A stretch of DNA of 64,000 bases from Pycnopodia helianthoides (GCA_032158295.1 CM063262.1:1955394-2019393); one strand, 5' to 3'; shown: positions 23,100-34,730, counted from the stretch's first letter. The notes: generated by a model from the sequence alone, not told the origin. Made by a program: numbers and translations.

Positions 23100-23345
23100 A
23101 GTCCACATAATGTAGGGACTTGAAACACTATGTGGACTTACACACGTCCACACAGTGTTTTTTATTTATTTATTTATTTTTTTTTTTACTGTGTGGAAGA
23201 ATGCATTCTTTCTTAAGAGCACAGCACAAAGGAATGTCCACAGAGTGTCCATGCAACGCTGTGTGGTTATGCACCAGTGTGGATCTCTGTTCACGTCCAA
23301 TATGTACATAAGTCCAGAATGCATCAAATAAAGAGTATTTTTGTG
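23100..23345. repeat. Repeat with empty TTAA site
   Basis: Matches the flanks of the MITE at 13673-14014 (ACTATGTGGACTT, CACGTCCACA, ACAAAGGAATGTCCA). The TTAA at 23213-23216 is uninterrupted and marks the pre-insertion state. Confidence 0.75.
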
Positions 23346-23355
23346 TAACATCCAG

Positions 23356-23455
23356 GTACCAGATGATGTTGAAGTGTTGGTCTGACGATCCGGAGGACAG
23401 ACCATCCTTCCAGAAACTCGATACTAAATTAGGAATGCTTCTGGAAACAGCAAGT
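23356..23455 (+). CDS. Kinase exon 7: alpha-I
   Basis: YQMMLKCWSDDPEDRPSFQK is the conserved CW..DP..RP end of the kinase fold, then LDTKLGMLLETAS. Phase 2 to 0. Confidence 0.92.
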
Positions 23456-24059
23456 GTAAGTACACATTGTGAATTGCTTGTACACGTATTCGCACGTTGG
23501 ACTCAGATAAAAAAATCCGAATTTGGGTCACAAGGGACCAGGAGTTTCAAGTAAACTCAAAAATCAATATATATATATATATATAAATATATGTATATAT
23601 TATTTAATAAAATAAATAATAATAATAATAAATGAGATAAAATAAATAACTAAATAAATAAATGAATGAATGAGTAAATAATCAAGAAAGCAATAACAAA
23701 AATTAAAAAATTTGAGTAAAACAAACTAAAAACAATTAGAATTTAAACAACTATTAATAAAATTTAAAAAATAAATAAAAAATTAAATATTTGTCTGTCT
23801 AGCCTATATCCGAAGCACGTACAAACACTTGGGACCTTGTTGATACCGACAACACCTTCTGACATTACTAAGAAATGCTTCCAAAGTGTCTTTTACAAGC
23901 CGCATGTAAAATTTACGAAAATTGGAGCTTCACAAAATCTTCCATTCAGGTCGCTACTCATTAGTATTATCATTTGTGGTGGACAGTAACATTACATAAT
24001 TGTTTTACTTTAGCCTGCATACAATGCTTAACTTTCACATTTCCCCCGTCTTCTTCCAG

Positions 24060-24137
24060 GATTACATTAGCTTGACTGATTACCAGGAAAGTCTGTACGA
24101 GGTGACGATGCCAAGCACTTCAGATGAGAAAGTTTAA
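24060..24137 (+). CDS. C-terminal tail exon of the receptor kinase
   Basis: Encodes DYISLTDYQESLYEVTM then PSTSDEKV and TAA (24135-24137). Three tyrosines lie in 14 residues. With the preceding exon the first reads SDYISL, fitting the S-x-Y-x-x-L inhibitory-motif pattern and also lying where FGFR-type tails have an EYLDL docking site. Confidence 0.85.
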   Translation, partial: DYISLTDYQESLYEVTMPSTSDEKV

Positions 24138-24178
24138 TCCCCCACCGGGTTTCACTTCATTACAAGTAACAACTCCCT

Positions 24179-24416
24179 TAGCCCGAACATCTGACGTCAC
24201 ACCTTGATGCTCGTGAATAACGCCAGAGACCGGCTTCGAGCGTTTGGAGGCATCCTGACAAACGCGCCTTTGACCTCGCATCCCATTGCGGTCTTGCAGA
24301 TAGGGGACCAGTTGGACAGGGGACCAGTAGCAGTGACCATCTCTTTGACTAATAGACCGGTGCCTGTCCTTATCCGTGCGGATAAGGACAGCGTACCAGT
24401 CTATTAAACCAGTCTA
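24179..24416. repeat. Interspersed repeat R2, copy 3 (inverted), in the 3' UTR
   Basis: Reverse-oriented relative to copies 1 and 2. It begins 42 bp after the kinase stop codon and ends with the hairpin TGTCCTTATCCGTGCGGATAAGGACA, so the mature mRNA would carry it. Confidence 0.75.
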
Positions 24417-24868
24417 CAACGCCCTCGGCTCACGGGAATGGACGATAGGTGGCGCACTAGGAAGAATATCGAGGGGAGACGGGGGTAGGGGTTTGGGTTA
24501 GGGTTGCGGGGCGGCTTGCGGGGGGAAGTGGTTGGGGTGGGGGGGGGGGTCGGCTTAGAGAAACACTCCTATAATTAAAAGAAGAGCGTACAAAACATTA
24601 AATACACCACAAATCAAAAACATCAATAGGTTTTCGAGTGTGGAACACTCTTTTGTTTGCTTTGTTTTTTTTTTATTTTCTCAATAAGTGATCAACATAT
24701 TTTAAAAGAAAACAAAGCATTCTTTGTATATGTTTGTAACGTTTGTATATTCTTGTGTTTGTTGCTGATTGGTCAACGCCACTTGGCCTCTCAGCTGTCA
24801 CGTTCTGAAATAAGTATCGTTGATGTATATTTCTGTGTATTTGTTTTATAATGTATATATAAAGAATC

Positions 24869-24943
24869 ATTAAAGATGTGACAAACTCACGAACAAAGAT
24901 TACATTTGTTCGACATTATTTTCCCCGAAAGAAGGAAAATAAA
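24869..24943 (+). terminator. Candidate poly(A) signals of the receptor kinase
   Basis: ATTAAA at 24869 and AATAAA at 24938 are the first plausible signals after the stop codon, about 0.75 kb downstream. Usage is not shown by sequence alone. Confidence 0.35.
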
Positions 24944-25589
24944 TATTACCCCAACTAGCAAAAATACTCCCTTGGAAGAATCAGTTTAACACCCAGTTTT
25001 TGCAGTTCATGTCAGCCTCTACAGTTGACAACTGGAAATAATTGAAGCCTTAAAATTATATTTCAATCAATATTACTAAATTTCGCTTCGATGTGGAAAA
25101 AATGTAAATGAAGTAACCAACCAAAAATATCAATGGTGATACAATACGGGACAATAAAAAACTAACCTGTTTAAAACTGTAAAGGTATTTCATTAAACGA
25201 GGTCTCTTAATCTATATTTATATTTCATTGTATTGCATTTACGATCAAAATGTGTTGTATGCTATTGCACACAATTTAGGGGTGCACCCCCCTTACATTT
25301 GGGGAGGGGTACGTGGGGTCTGCTTCATGCAAAGTATGTCCAGATGCGTTGGGCTGGGGAAGGGGTGAGCGGTCCGACCGCTCTGTTGGTTCGCAGGCTT
25401 TCAGTGGATTGGCCAGTTCTCCTCAATTTTTGTTTTGAATTAGTTTGGTTTGGAATAAAAAACAGTTTTAAGCTGTGGCAAACAAATGTCAATTGATTTG
25501 CAGTTGTTTTTCATTGTGCATTGTCCAAGTAGAAAAAAGTGTTTATCTTACTTTATATTTATAGTATATACATTATTGTTGATTGTTTC

Positions 25590-25985
25590 GCCAGTCCTCG
25601 TAATTATAATAACAACACTGGAGCCCCGTATAGCACCCGTATCTACCAATAATGTGCTCAAGTCGCTTGAACAAAGACAAACATTTAAGAGACATTTTTG
25701 AGATTTTTGAATAATGAGACCGATTTTTGTAGCACAAGGGTTTACAGGGTGCTGTGGCGCTTTCAGCACCCACTGCAAGAAGCACCGGGGCGAACCCCTT
25801 CTCTTATAGCTAGAAGTATAACTGGGTTATTGCACGTGCTTATCACACAAACACGGGACAAATGGCTTTACATCCAATCCGAAGGACGAGGTAGTACAAG
25901 CCCGGAGTTCGAACCTACACCCTGCTGATCAGCAGAAACACCATAGCTTGAGTCCGGTGTGCTGACCGCTCGGCCACGGGTAAAT
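25590..25985 (-). mobile_element. tRNA-Leu-derived SINE
   Basis: Minus strand: head at 25982-25893 with A box TGGCCGAGCGGTCAGC, anticodon-like GACTCAAGC and B box GGTTCGAACTCC, arranged as in a class II tRNA-Leu. The body runs on to a tail containing GGTGCTATACGG. The acceptor stem is not conserved, so it is a SINE and not a tRNA gene. Confidence 0.7.
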
Positions 25986-26355
25986 CTTTGATGCACTTTA
26001 CTCTCCTTGAGGGTCTTGGCTTATTAAAAATGTGACGGTGGTGCTGGGTGCACACTGTCACGATGTACGTCTGCATACGCAATGACTGTACTGTGTGTTA
26101 CCTGGGGAAGTGTACACAAAAGTAGTCATAATTGGACACTTTCAGACGCCAGGTGGCAGCAGACTTGCAAAATAGTTGTAATGCTCCCTTCAACAGTTGA
26201 TAAGTAAACAGAAAGCACATGAATAACAAAACTATTTGGTTGAGAAGAATACAAATTTAGAATCCCGGGACTAACAAAAAACTACAGGTTCTTCTGCATT
26301 ACCGCTGCTGCAAAAGGGTCTGGGAGTCGAACAAAACCCTGCACAGAGTTTGGTG

Positions 26356-26697
26356 TTAAAGGCCCTGTACACTATTGGTAAGATCGAAAAACACATTGTT
26401 CACAGATTCACCCATAACTTACATGATTTATAGTAAGTAATGGTAGAAAGGGTTCCTTAAAATATTTCTGCCTAAAATGCTATCGTTTCTGAGAAACGAG
26501 TAAAACAATAGTAACTATCGCGCGCGATAATTTGAAAAAACAGAAAACACATAAGATCTCTTTTCACTATTTTCTCGTGACCTCGATGACCAATTGAGCT
26601 CAAACTTTCACAGGTTTGTTTGTTCATGCATATGTTTAATCACACAAAATGTGGACACTGATTTTGAGCTGTTACCAAAAGTGTACAATACCTTTAA
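26356..26697. mobile_element. TTAA-flanked MITE, copy 5
   Basis: Almost identical to copy 3 (13673-14014): the same ends, the same central TATCGCGCGCGATAATTTG palindrome. Very recent spread is implied. Confidence 0.85.
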
Positions 26698-26779
26698 ACT
26701 ATAGTCTCAGTGTGGGAAGTAGTTTCATTTCATTTTTAATTTCATGTCTTAGTTCTGGTTGTGAAGCCAATGACTCTCC

Positions 26780-27010
26780 GAAAAGTAAACTTAATCACTA
26801 TACTAGCCAAGAATCCCTTGGAAAGAAGTCAGAAAAGGAAGTTTCAGGTTTGGATGTGGGACGAAAACCCCAGAGAATCTATTCCAGGAAAATCCACACG
26901 CCATCAGGTAGGGACTGAAAAAAAACAATCCACACAGTGCGCTCTGCAGGATTCGATCGGTGGCTCTGGGGGTGGAAGGCGACGCAAGATACCACTACGT
27001 CAACCCGACC
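26780..27010 (-). mobile_element. SINE-like repeat
   Basis: Minus strand has a B-box-like CGATCGAATCCTGCAGAG followed by TTCAGTCCCTACCTGATG. Similar strings occur at 15.9-16.05 kb. Limits are approximate. Confidence 0.45.
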
Positions 27011-27060
27011 GCCCTCGAAAAAGTAAGAGAGTACCGACTTGATTTCAAGTCTATAAAGAG

Positions 27061-27066
27061 TTTATT
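27061..27066 (-). terminator. Poly(A) signal of the minus-strand receptor gene
   Basis: AATAAA on the minus strand, 92 bp after the TAA at 27158-27160. It supports ending the gene in the exon at 27158-27285. Confidence 0.5.
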
Positions 27067-27157
27067 CAAGGAATACACCTACACCTCCGAGTAGCCTCGT
27101 GCTCGAGGCGCCAATAACACAATGACGAGTGTATTAATGTATGATCACCGATATTTA

Positions 27158-27285
27158 TTAATTGTGATTTTCATCACGATCACCTACCGCAGTTTGTTTG
27201 TGACTGGCATCCTGCTCATCAATGCCTTCGGTTGGTGTGAGGTTTAACTCTTGGTAAACAGCGGACGTGCCCAACAAGTTGGCAA
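27158..27285 (-). CDS. Cytoplasmic tail exon 3 with YQEL motif and stop
   Basis: Phase-1 exon after TTTTACAG encoding VANLLGTSAVYQELNLTP, then TEGIDEQDASHKQTAV, and in the same frame GDRDENHN and TAA. A weak GTGATC could act as donor at 27183, but the nearby poly(A) signal favours a terminal exon. AVYQEL is a YxxL tyrosine motif; residue -2 is Ala, so it is not a strict ITIM. Confidence 0.65.
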
Positions 27286-27669
27286 CTGTAAAATGCAACA
27301 AAAACAATTAACATCATATAAACACAGTCCGAAATAATGGAGTTCTCAACTGGAGACGTTTGGGACGCTAGGTGGCAGCAGACTTACAAGTTAAAAACTC
27401 ATTGTTACTGAAATAGTGAGCATGCTAAAGATTTGTACGGTTAAGTATGACTGCTGTCACCTGTTTTTGAAACAATTATTTATAATATCACCACAATGGC
27501 AAAGTCCTGAGCTATTGCATTTAATATTTCCTCCCCAATCCAATATCTCCCCCACCTGCCACTCAAAACCCTTAACGCATCCTTACCCCCCCCCCGAAAA
27601 CTCTACCAACACATCGGCAACTCTGGGTTCGAGCATGAAATCGGATAAATACGAGTTTCAAAATCTTAC

Positions 27670-27734
27670 CGGCGTTTTCCGATGATGTTGACGCACTTTC
27701 GTCCTTTCTGCCTCGCATGAAGCGTACACTAAAC
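27670..27734 (-). CDS. Cytoplasmic tail exon 2
   Basis: 65 nt after AAAATGCAG, phase 2 to 1, encoding FSVRFMRGRKDESASTSSEN. Basic then Ser-rich; donor GTAAGA. Confidence 0.65.
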
Positions 27735-28002
27735 CTGCATTTTAATAAATTCCGTAAACATTTGGAAAAGGTTGAATGCAAAAGAAAATCCAATGAAAAA
27801 CAGAGCCCAAAGCAAAGTATGAAAATATATTCATGGCCCAAAATAAAGCTTACTCAGCAATTTTTGTTTTACTAGAATGGAATTTTCGAGAACCACGTGT
27901 GAAAGCTAAAATAATCGTGTCGCGAACAAACTTTGTTCATATCGGGCCCTACCAAGCGGTCGTGAAGGGCGAACAAATGTATTTAATTAATAATGTACTT
28001 AC

Positions 28003-28027
28003 TCTTCCACAATGGCTGGTGGCTGAT
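28003..28027 (-). CDS. Cytoplasmic tail exon 1
   Basis: 25-nt exon between TTTCTGCAG and GTAAGT, phase 1 to 2, encoding DQPPAIVEE across its junctions. The phases chain exactly with exons 30026-30154 and 27670-27734. Confidence 0.65.
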
Positions 28028-28564
28028 CTGCAGAAAGAGAAACAAAACTAATTGAAATACCGCAACAAAGAAACCAGTGCATTGCAAAATATTTTAAGGT
28101 AATAAAACTCTCTTTTCAGCCGAAAGTGAGAGGCACTTTTTTAATGGAAGCGAAAGCCATCAGTCAAACCATGGAGCTACAAACAGAGAGCTAGTATTAA
28201 TGTGATGTTTGTCATTTTATGAGTGAGTCATAGTACATGCAAGGAAACCAATTAATTTGTCCAGCTTATTTCCTCTAAGCTTACGTCAAACATTTCCAGA
28301 TTTGACAAACTCATCTGACATTGATCAGCCGTAGAGAACTGCAGCACGTAATGGCAAGAGTCATCAAGAGCGTAATTCTATTCCCTAAGATTGCTCTGGA
28401 CATGTACCCCCCATTAAGGAAAAAGGGGGAAAAACAAAACAAACTAACACACACTTAAAACCCACGATCGAAATTGATCCAGATTCCATATTCCGGATTC
28501 TGGGGGTCTGACCCTGTTCTGGGCCAGGCTGACACGGAAACTGGTCAAAATGGGAGGTATTTGA

Positions 28565-29105
28565 CTAGGATTCTGTACCTGAGTAAAGCAGTTATGACTA
28601 ACAACATAACACTCAATTTAAAAGTAGGGTGTCCTTTTACTTTCAATAAAAACATTATACAGTTAATTGAACGTAAAACGAGCGAAAGAAAATAACTGAA
28701 ACAATAAAAAAATATTTTACCTTTCGTCAAGGAATCGAAATAGTGTCAGGAACAATTTTTATTGTAGCTCTTGAGTGTCAAGTCTGAACAAAAAACTCCT
28801 GGGCCAGTTTGATCCATATCCTGGTCCCCACGGGACCCAGATTTGGGTCAATTCTGACCCAGGAGTTTTTGTTCAGACTTGACACTCAGCGCTACAATAA
28901 AAAATTGTTCCTGACACTATTTCGATTCCTTGACAAAATGTAAAATATTTCTAACTTGTTTTATTGTTTCAGTTATTTTCGTTCCTTTTTTTTTTGTTAG
29001 TTTGACTGTATAATTTGTTTATTGAAAGTAAAAGAACACCCTAAACATTTAAATTGAGGGTTATGTTGTTAGTCATAACTGCTTTACGCAGGTACAGCTA
29101 CCAGT
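28565..29105. repeat. Large foldback element
   Basis: Arms of about 230 bp (28565-28795 and 28856-29105) are reverse complements, for example GTTCCTGACACTATTTCGATTC against its inverse and TAACTGCTTTA against TAAAGCAGTTA. The short centre holds TGGGTCAATTCTGACCCAGGAG. It lies in the intron between the transmembrane and tail exons. Confidence 0.8.
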
Positions 29106-29220
29106 ATTGAAAGCCTTCTCATAACATTATTCCTCACAGTTTAGTTTGCTTTTTGAAAACCATGTATTTTAGAAGCCTTCGTGTAACTCTGTGCATTGGT
29201 CACTGTGTCATCTTATTACT

Positions 29221-29590
29221 ACGGAGCTCTGGAAGTGCCATCCGACATGTTGAGATCCTGAGATCATTTACTGCAGCGTGATAAACGTAAGATGTCGACA
29301 TCTGAAGTCAGATGTTGTCTTCCCGTTATACTTTATCTAAAAGGGTGTCGACATCAAGAATGTAAGATGTCGACTTCCCGAGATAAACCATCATGGGACG
29401 ATAAGATCCTGAAAACTGTCGAGAATCCAAGATAAACTACATTGGGCAGACAACATCATACCTTCAGGATGAATTGTCATCCCAAGACAAAATGCGTCTG
29501 GAAGACGACATTCTACTTTCAAGATTTCGTCATCCCGAGATAAATTGTCTCAGGATCTATACAAGTTGAATGGCATTTCCAGAGCTCCGT
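29221..29590. mobile_element. MITE with GAGCTC terminal inverted repeats
   Basis: ACGGAGCTCTGGAAGTGCCA at 29221 is inverted at 29571-29590 (TGGCATTTCCAGAGCTCCGT). The interior repeats AAGATGTCGACATC-like words. TA flanks both ends. Confidence 0.7.
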
Positions 29591-30025
29591 ATATTACCTT
29601 CCTAACCCCTTGAGGGCGTTTAGTTTTATGTAACTATTCATTTAATATTTATTTCCAGGCAGCACACAAACAATGCATACAAAGAACTAAAAATATAGAA
29701 TGACTAATAAAGAGAGCAAGACTTATATAACTGTAGAGTTACGGGAAGGAGGCCGGTCCTTTATTCAAAAAGGACAAGGATTCACCAAAATACAATAACG
29801 CAAGTTAACAAATTCCATAAGTTGACATCAAAAATATAAAGTGATCTCCTGTACTGACAGTAAGAACCGATTAAGGCACAAAAAGGTACAAGAACATCAT
29901 ACCAATATGGAAAATTACACATACAATATACTGCAGTATGCAGCTCCAGTTGCCAGATTAACACTCATATATATATACCATGGCAAATACTTATCCAAGC
30001 AAACCCAGGAAAGAAAAATGCTTAC

Positions 30026-30154
30026 CTTTTCGACGTTTCATCACTCCTATCATCAGGACGCCGACAACGACGAGTGCGCAGAGACCGACGCTTACGGCTG
30101 ATGAACCCAAAATATGGTTGAAAATAACATTGGTACCAACCCCCGATTTTGGAC
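30026..30154 (-). CDS. Transmembrane exon of the minus-strand receptor
   Basis: 129 nt, phase 1 to 1, after TTTCGTTTCAG. Encodes GPKSGVGTNVIFNHILGSSA, then the hydrophobic VSVGLCALVVVGVLMIGVM and a KRRK stop-transfer. Joins the Ig exon 31864-32199 and the small exon 28003-28027 in frame. Confidence 0.78.
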
Positions 30155-31136
30155 CTGAAACGAAAGATGTCCAGTTGTGTAATACAGAGTAGAATCAAAG
30201 AAAATTGAGGGAACCATGCGCTGAGGATAGTGGTGCTGCCTATACCTTTCCTATTCACCCTTTCCCGCGCTGCAAAAAGGCATTCATGTATAATGTTTGC
30301 CTAGACAGTTAAGTTTTATAGCTTGGTTTCATCAACCACAGGTTTTGTACACAAAGGATGATGGTAGAGTTTTGTCCAGTGCCCCCTCCTAACCAAATCA
30401 CGGACCCCTGTTGATTGAAACTCCCTCTATAGGACGTATGGCATGGTCCATGTAAGGATATTATGGCATTATGAACTGACAGGTGTGTACGATGTGGTTA
30501 AGACAATGGACATTGTCTGTCAGCTAGTGCACCGACAGCGGCCCTCGCTGCACTGCGGGGATTTATTAACTTACTTGGTGCTGCGTGTTCAACTACATTG
30601 CCCGTGCTTGCTGTGTTTGCTGGCTGATGAAAAGCTGTGCCAACAAATGAAAAAAGAAAAGAAAGAAAAGAAAAAAGCAGACACTCTATTCTAAGGTCTA
30701 AGTAACACTTTAATGAACTCACTACACTGCCTACATTTAAAATAACACATCCTTCCCACAAGTTCTCCTTACATCGAATGAACAGTTCTTTCTCACGCCG
30801 TATTCAAGTTATCACTTTCAAGATTGTAACCCTTTTTCCTGATTAAATGTTCTGGATTAATTAGTCAATATAAAACATTTTATACATATGCTTATAAAAC
30901 ACCATACCTCCATGATGGGATCACAAGGCACTGTACAAATCAAACGAGCACCAGACAAAAGGACGTAACAATCAAAGAGCATTAACAGATGACATTAAAA
31001 GAATACATGTACATTGACAAATATGACATCAATTATTAATAAACAAGAAACTGGACCAGCCAATAATTTAAACTAAAAACCGCATAAAGAAAATATAAAG
31101 ATGATAATAAAAGGTGACATTAATATATATGAAACA
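30155..31136. other. Intron without recognised features
   Basis: No exon found. Includes a purine-rich run at 30640-30680. The neighbouring 29740-29950 resembles repeats at 54.0 and 58.6 kb (GGTCCTnnATTCAAAAGGACnAG, TTCACCAAAATACA). Confidence 0.4.
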
Positions 31137-31483
31137 TTAAAGGTATTGTACACTTTTGGTGACAGCTCAAAATCAGTGTCCACATTTTGTGTGATTAAAC
31201 ATATGCATGAACAAACAAACAAACCTGTGAAAGTTTGAGCTCAATTGGTCATCGAGGTCATGAGAAAATAGTGAAAAGAGATCTTATGTGTTTTCTGTTT
31301 TTTTCAAATTATCGCGCGCGATAATTACTTTTGTTTTACTCGTTTCTCAGAAACGATAGCATTTTAGGCAGAAATATTTTAAGGAACCCTTTCTATCATT
31401 ACTTACTTTAAATCATGTAAGTTATGTGTGAATCTGTGAACATTGTGTTTTTCGATCTTACCAATAGTGTACAGGGCCGTTAA
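31137..31483. mobile_element. TTAA-flanked MITE, copy 6
   Basis: Inverted orientation relative to copies 3 and 5: starts TTAAAGGTATTGTACACTTT and ends CAATAGTGTACAGGGCCGTTAA, with the same TATCGCGCGCGATAATT centre. Confidence 0.85.
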
Positions 31484-31863
31484 CACCACAGCAAAAATAA
31501 CAATCTCGGTTGTTTCGCAAAAATGAAAGGACACACTTTGATCATAAATGTTGGAAGTATTATACTCTAAAAACTGCAGTGTCAAAGTTGACACAGATCC
31601 GGGTACTGTGGGGCCTGACCCATTTTCCGGTTACTATATGATCCGGAATATGTGTCAGAATGACCCAGAAATGGTCAAACTGACTCGGGATCGAAGTCAA
31701 AATCCCACTTTTTAACCACTTTCCGGGTCAGACTAAGCCAGAAAGAGGTCATGCCCCCCGGGACTCGGCATCCGGGTCAATTCTGACCTGGGTGATAAGT
31801 TTTCGGCAATGCTGAGCCGCTGTTTATTGGGAACCTTATACTAGCGAAGCAACACACACTTAC

Positions 31864-32199
31864 CTGGCAGTACTTTAAGTTCCGTCACACTGTGTATGTA
31901 TCCGCGTGTGGTGTTCACTCTGCAAGTCAGCTGACCAGCGTGCCCGAGCCGTACGCCCGGTATCGTGAGGGTACCAGTTTGGTTCTCAAATCTGAATTCT
32001 CCGTTGCTGTTGGGGTGGGAGTGTCTCATGTAAATCCCAGTGCATGTTATCACCATCTCCGAGTCTTTCACGAGCCACGCGAGTTGTACGCTGCAGGGCG
32101 AGAGTGCCGCGCCCTTTCCGCCCGTAACATGACACTCCAGAACGGCATCTTCGCCTTCAACAACTTCCAACATCGCCATGGTCGAAACTTGAACATACC
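31864..32199 (-). CDS. Membrane-proximal Ig exon of the minus-strand receptor
   Basis: 336 nt, phase 1 to 1, after TTTGTTTCAG and before GTAAGT. LEVVEGEDAVLECHVTG (B Cys), SPCSVQLAWLV (extra Cys and C Trp), MVITCTG (extra Cys), TGTLTIPGV and GQLTCRV (F Cys). The same four-cysteine plan as the V exons but a diverged sequence, closest to the exon at 48821-49165. Present once, so likely the constant proximal domain. Confidence 0.8.
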
Positions 32200-32604
32200 C
32201 TGAAACAAACACAAAATAGTTTATTTTCAATTTCAGTTGTATGACGTTTTGTACTTTTGTAAAAGGTCGGAACTTGAACACCTCCTGAAACAAACACAAA
32301 ATAGTTTATCCTCAATTTCAGTTGTATGACGTTTTGTACTTTTGTAAAAGGTCGGAACTTGAACACCTCCTGAAACAAACACAAAATAGTTTATCTTCAA
32401 TTTCAGTTGTATGACGTTTTGTAATTTTGTAAAAGGTCGAAACTTGAACACCTCCTGAAACAAGCACAAAATAGTTTATCTTCAATTTCAGTTGTATGAC
32501 GTTTTGTACTTTTGTAAAAGGTCGGAACTTGAACACCTCCTGAAACAAACACAAAATAGTTAATCTTCAATTTCAGTTGTATGACGTTTTGTAATTTCAA
32601 AAGG
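32180..32604 (-). repeat. Five 85-bp tandem units carrying a splice acceptor
   Basis: Units begin at 32180, 32265, 32350, 32435 and 32520 (plus-strand numbering). On the minus strand each contains TTTTGTGTTTGTTTCAGG followed by (A/G)GGTGTTCAAGTT, i.e. the acceptor and first codons of the proximal Ig exon. Only the copy at 32200-32202 leads into the full exon. Confidence 0.9.
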
Positions 32605-33789
32605 TCACCTTATGCGCCCCCAAATACAGCCCGGATCCGAATGTACCCTGGGCCTAAAGTCGGGCTACATTTACACTCAAATCACTTCTGGGTTAGCACT
32701 GACCTAGATCCGGGTCCCGTGGTGCCAGACCCATTTCAAGGTCAGTGTGACCCAGAATCTGTGTCCAATTTACGCAGAATCTGATTTTAAATCCAACGCA
32801 AAAAACAACAACAACAACAACAACAATTTCCGGGTCATTGACCCGGAAATGGCTCAGGCTCTCTGGGATTTGGAATAATTATGGGTAAAATTCTGACTCA
32901 GGATAGTTTTAAGTGTTGGTAAAGGGCGTGGGCTGCAGCTAGGGGCAAACACGGGGTACTGGGTGGGGAAGTAGGATGGAGGTAAAGGAATTCGAGAGTA
33001 AACATGAGAATCACCTGTTTCTCTCGGAAAAGTTGAAGTAGGGGGTGTAAACAAAATACGATGCAAGCTGGTTGTGTGGACAAAGCTATAAATTGCACAG
33101 CCAGTGATTTTGACATTGAGCTTTTGGGGTCATTTTTAGGCCGGCGTGATTCTGCACTGTTCATTAGGGAAGTTCAACAACTGGAATTTGTAGCTGACAA
33201 AATAGAAACAAATTTGTTCAAAAAATGATAACAACAAAACCAGCAATAGTTTGTTTCTTTAAACTGTGAAAATTTAAGCATGACAAAAATTACAATTTTT
33301 CACATAACAGTGAGCGTCACTGAGTGACGGATATGAGTGCTACATAAGAAGCCAATATTATTAATATTATATAATACAATGTAAAAACTCTCAATTGAAA
33401 ACTGTTTTTACAAAATATAATATGCACTACAGGTTATAAACAAATAACGTGTTTTTGAAATGGGCCCTATTTTTTATCATATTACTCCCAATATATAATC
33501 TCCTTCTAGGATTGTGTTTTCTTTAACCTTTCTGTGTACCATAATTGCCTTAAAACAGATTATAATGAAAGGCTCTATACAAGTCTATTACATGAACAAA
33601 GATTTTTAGAAACTAAAATATTGAACTAGCAAACAAAATAATAAACAGCAGACTAAAATATATATTTTGTCATGATAACAAACAGACCCATGCAGACTGT
33701 TACCTTGTGACACAACGAGTTCAACTGCACCCTCCTCATAGCCTTCTCAAAAACGAAAGCGTTTCCAGAAAGAAAACGTTCCCATCTAA

Positions 33790-34500
33790 CTCACCGTAAC
33801 TCACCGTAACTCACCGTAACTCACCGTAACTCACCGTAGCGCCGCCTATCTGGTCGAGGCAGATAGGCGGCTTGAGGGGCTGGTGAGCCAAGCTGGCTCT
33901 TTAGCCCCTTTGAAAACATCATACAGTCTCTTGAACATAGAGACTGTTTTGGCCTGTACTACATGGGCTGGGAGGGTGTTCCAGTGGGTGATAGTTCTAT
34001 TTGTGAAAAAGTTTTTTCTGATATTTAGATTGCAGTGTTTCTTCCTGATTTTCAATTGGTGACCTCTAGGTTTGGAATTTGTTACCAACTCGAAAAAGAC
34101 ATTTGCTTGTATGTCTTCGTTCCCAGTCAATATTTTGTACACTTCAATGAGGTCCCCTCTAAGGCGTCCATCTTCAAGGGTGGTTAGGCCGAAGGTCAAC
34201 AATCTTTCCTCGTAATCAGTGTTCTTTAAAGCAGGAACTAGTTTAGTTGCTCTTCGTTGCACACCTTCAATAAGCTTAATATCCTTGACGAGTTGGGGAG
34301 ACCACGCTTGCACCGCAAATTCCAAGTGGGGTCTTACCAAGGCTAGATAAAGGCACTTTACAACGTCAACTGATCTATGTGAAAAACTTCTCTTGACCAT
34401 GCCCAGGATTCTATTTGCCCTGTTGACAACTGCTGCACACTGTTTACTGGGTTTGAGAGAGGCATGGATAATTACTCCATTATCTAAGACCCTAACATCG
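33790..34500 (-). mobile_element. Non-LTR retrotransposon 3' end (reverse transcriptase C-terminus)
   Basis: A 184-codon open frame (34400-33846) reads LVRPHLEFAVQAWSPQLVKD, GVQRRATKLVPALK, YEERLLTFGLTTLEDGRLRG, then WNTLPAHVV, the standard C-terminal region of LINE polymerases. Coding similarity extends upstream to about 34500, then stops: a 5'-truncated insertion. Downstream of the stop lie a CCGCCTATCTG hairpin and five copies of TTACGGTGAG (33790-33838), a tandem-repeat 3' end. Confidence 0.85.
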
Positions 34501-34621
34501 AAGAAATGTTAGACTACCGGTCTCTGAGTGCTCTGGCGTAATGCTCAAGACATCTTGGTGAGCACTTTACGCTCTAATTAGCTCACCGAAGATTAAAGAA
34601 CCACTCGGGTTCTACATCGTC

Positions 34622-34730
34622 ACTGCATGATGGAAGTGTATTCGTGCCGTCGCTGCGGGTCACATTGCACGTCAGCACGGCGTCATCTCCCTCAATAACT
34701 ACCAGCTTACCGATGGTCGACACGTCAATT
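34622..34730 (-). pseudogene. Fragment of a V-like Ig exon
   Basis: 5' third of a cassette exon (frame ...STIGKLVVIEGDDAVLTCNV) without the rest. The CAG acceptor that other copies have is changed (ATTCAAG on the plus strand instead of ATTCCTG), so it cannot be spliced in. Confidence 0.75.

Noticed and set aside
25893..25982. tRNA-Leu gene on the minus strand
   Set aside because: A and B boxes fit, but the acceptor stem is not paired and a SINE body follows.
32233..32600. Series of minus-strand open frames repeating the same peptide
   Set aside because: They are readings of the 85-bp repeat, not a gene.
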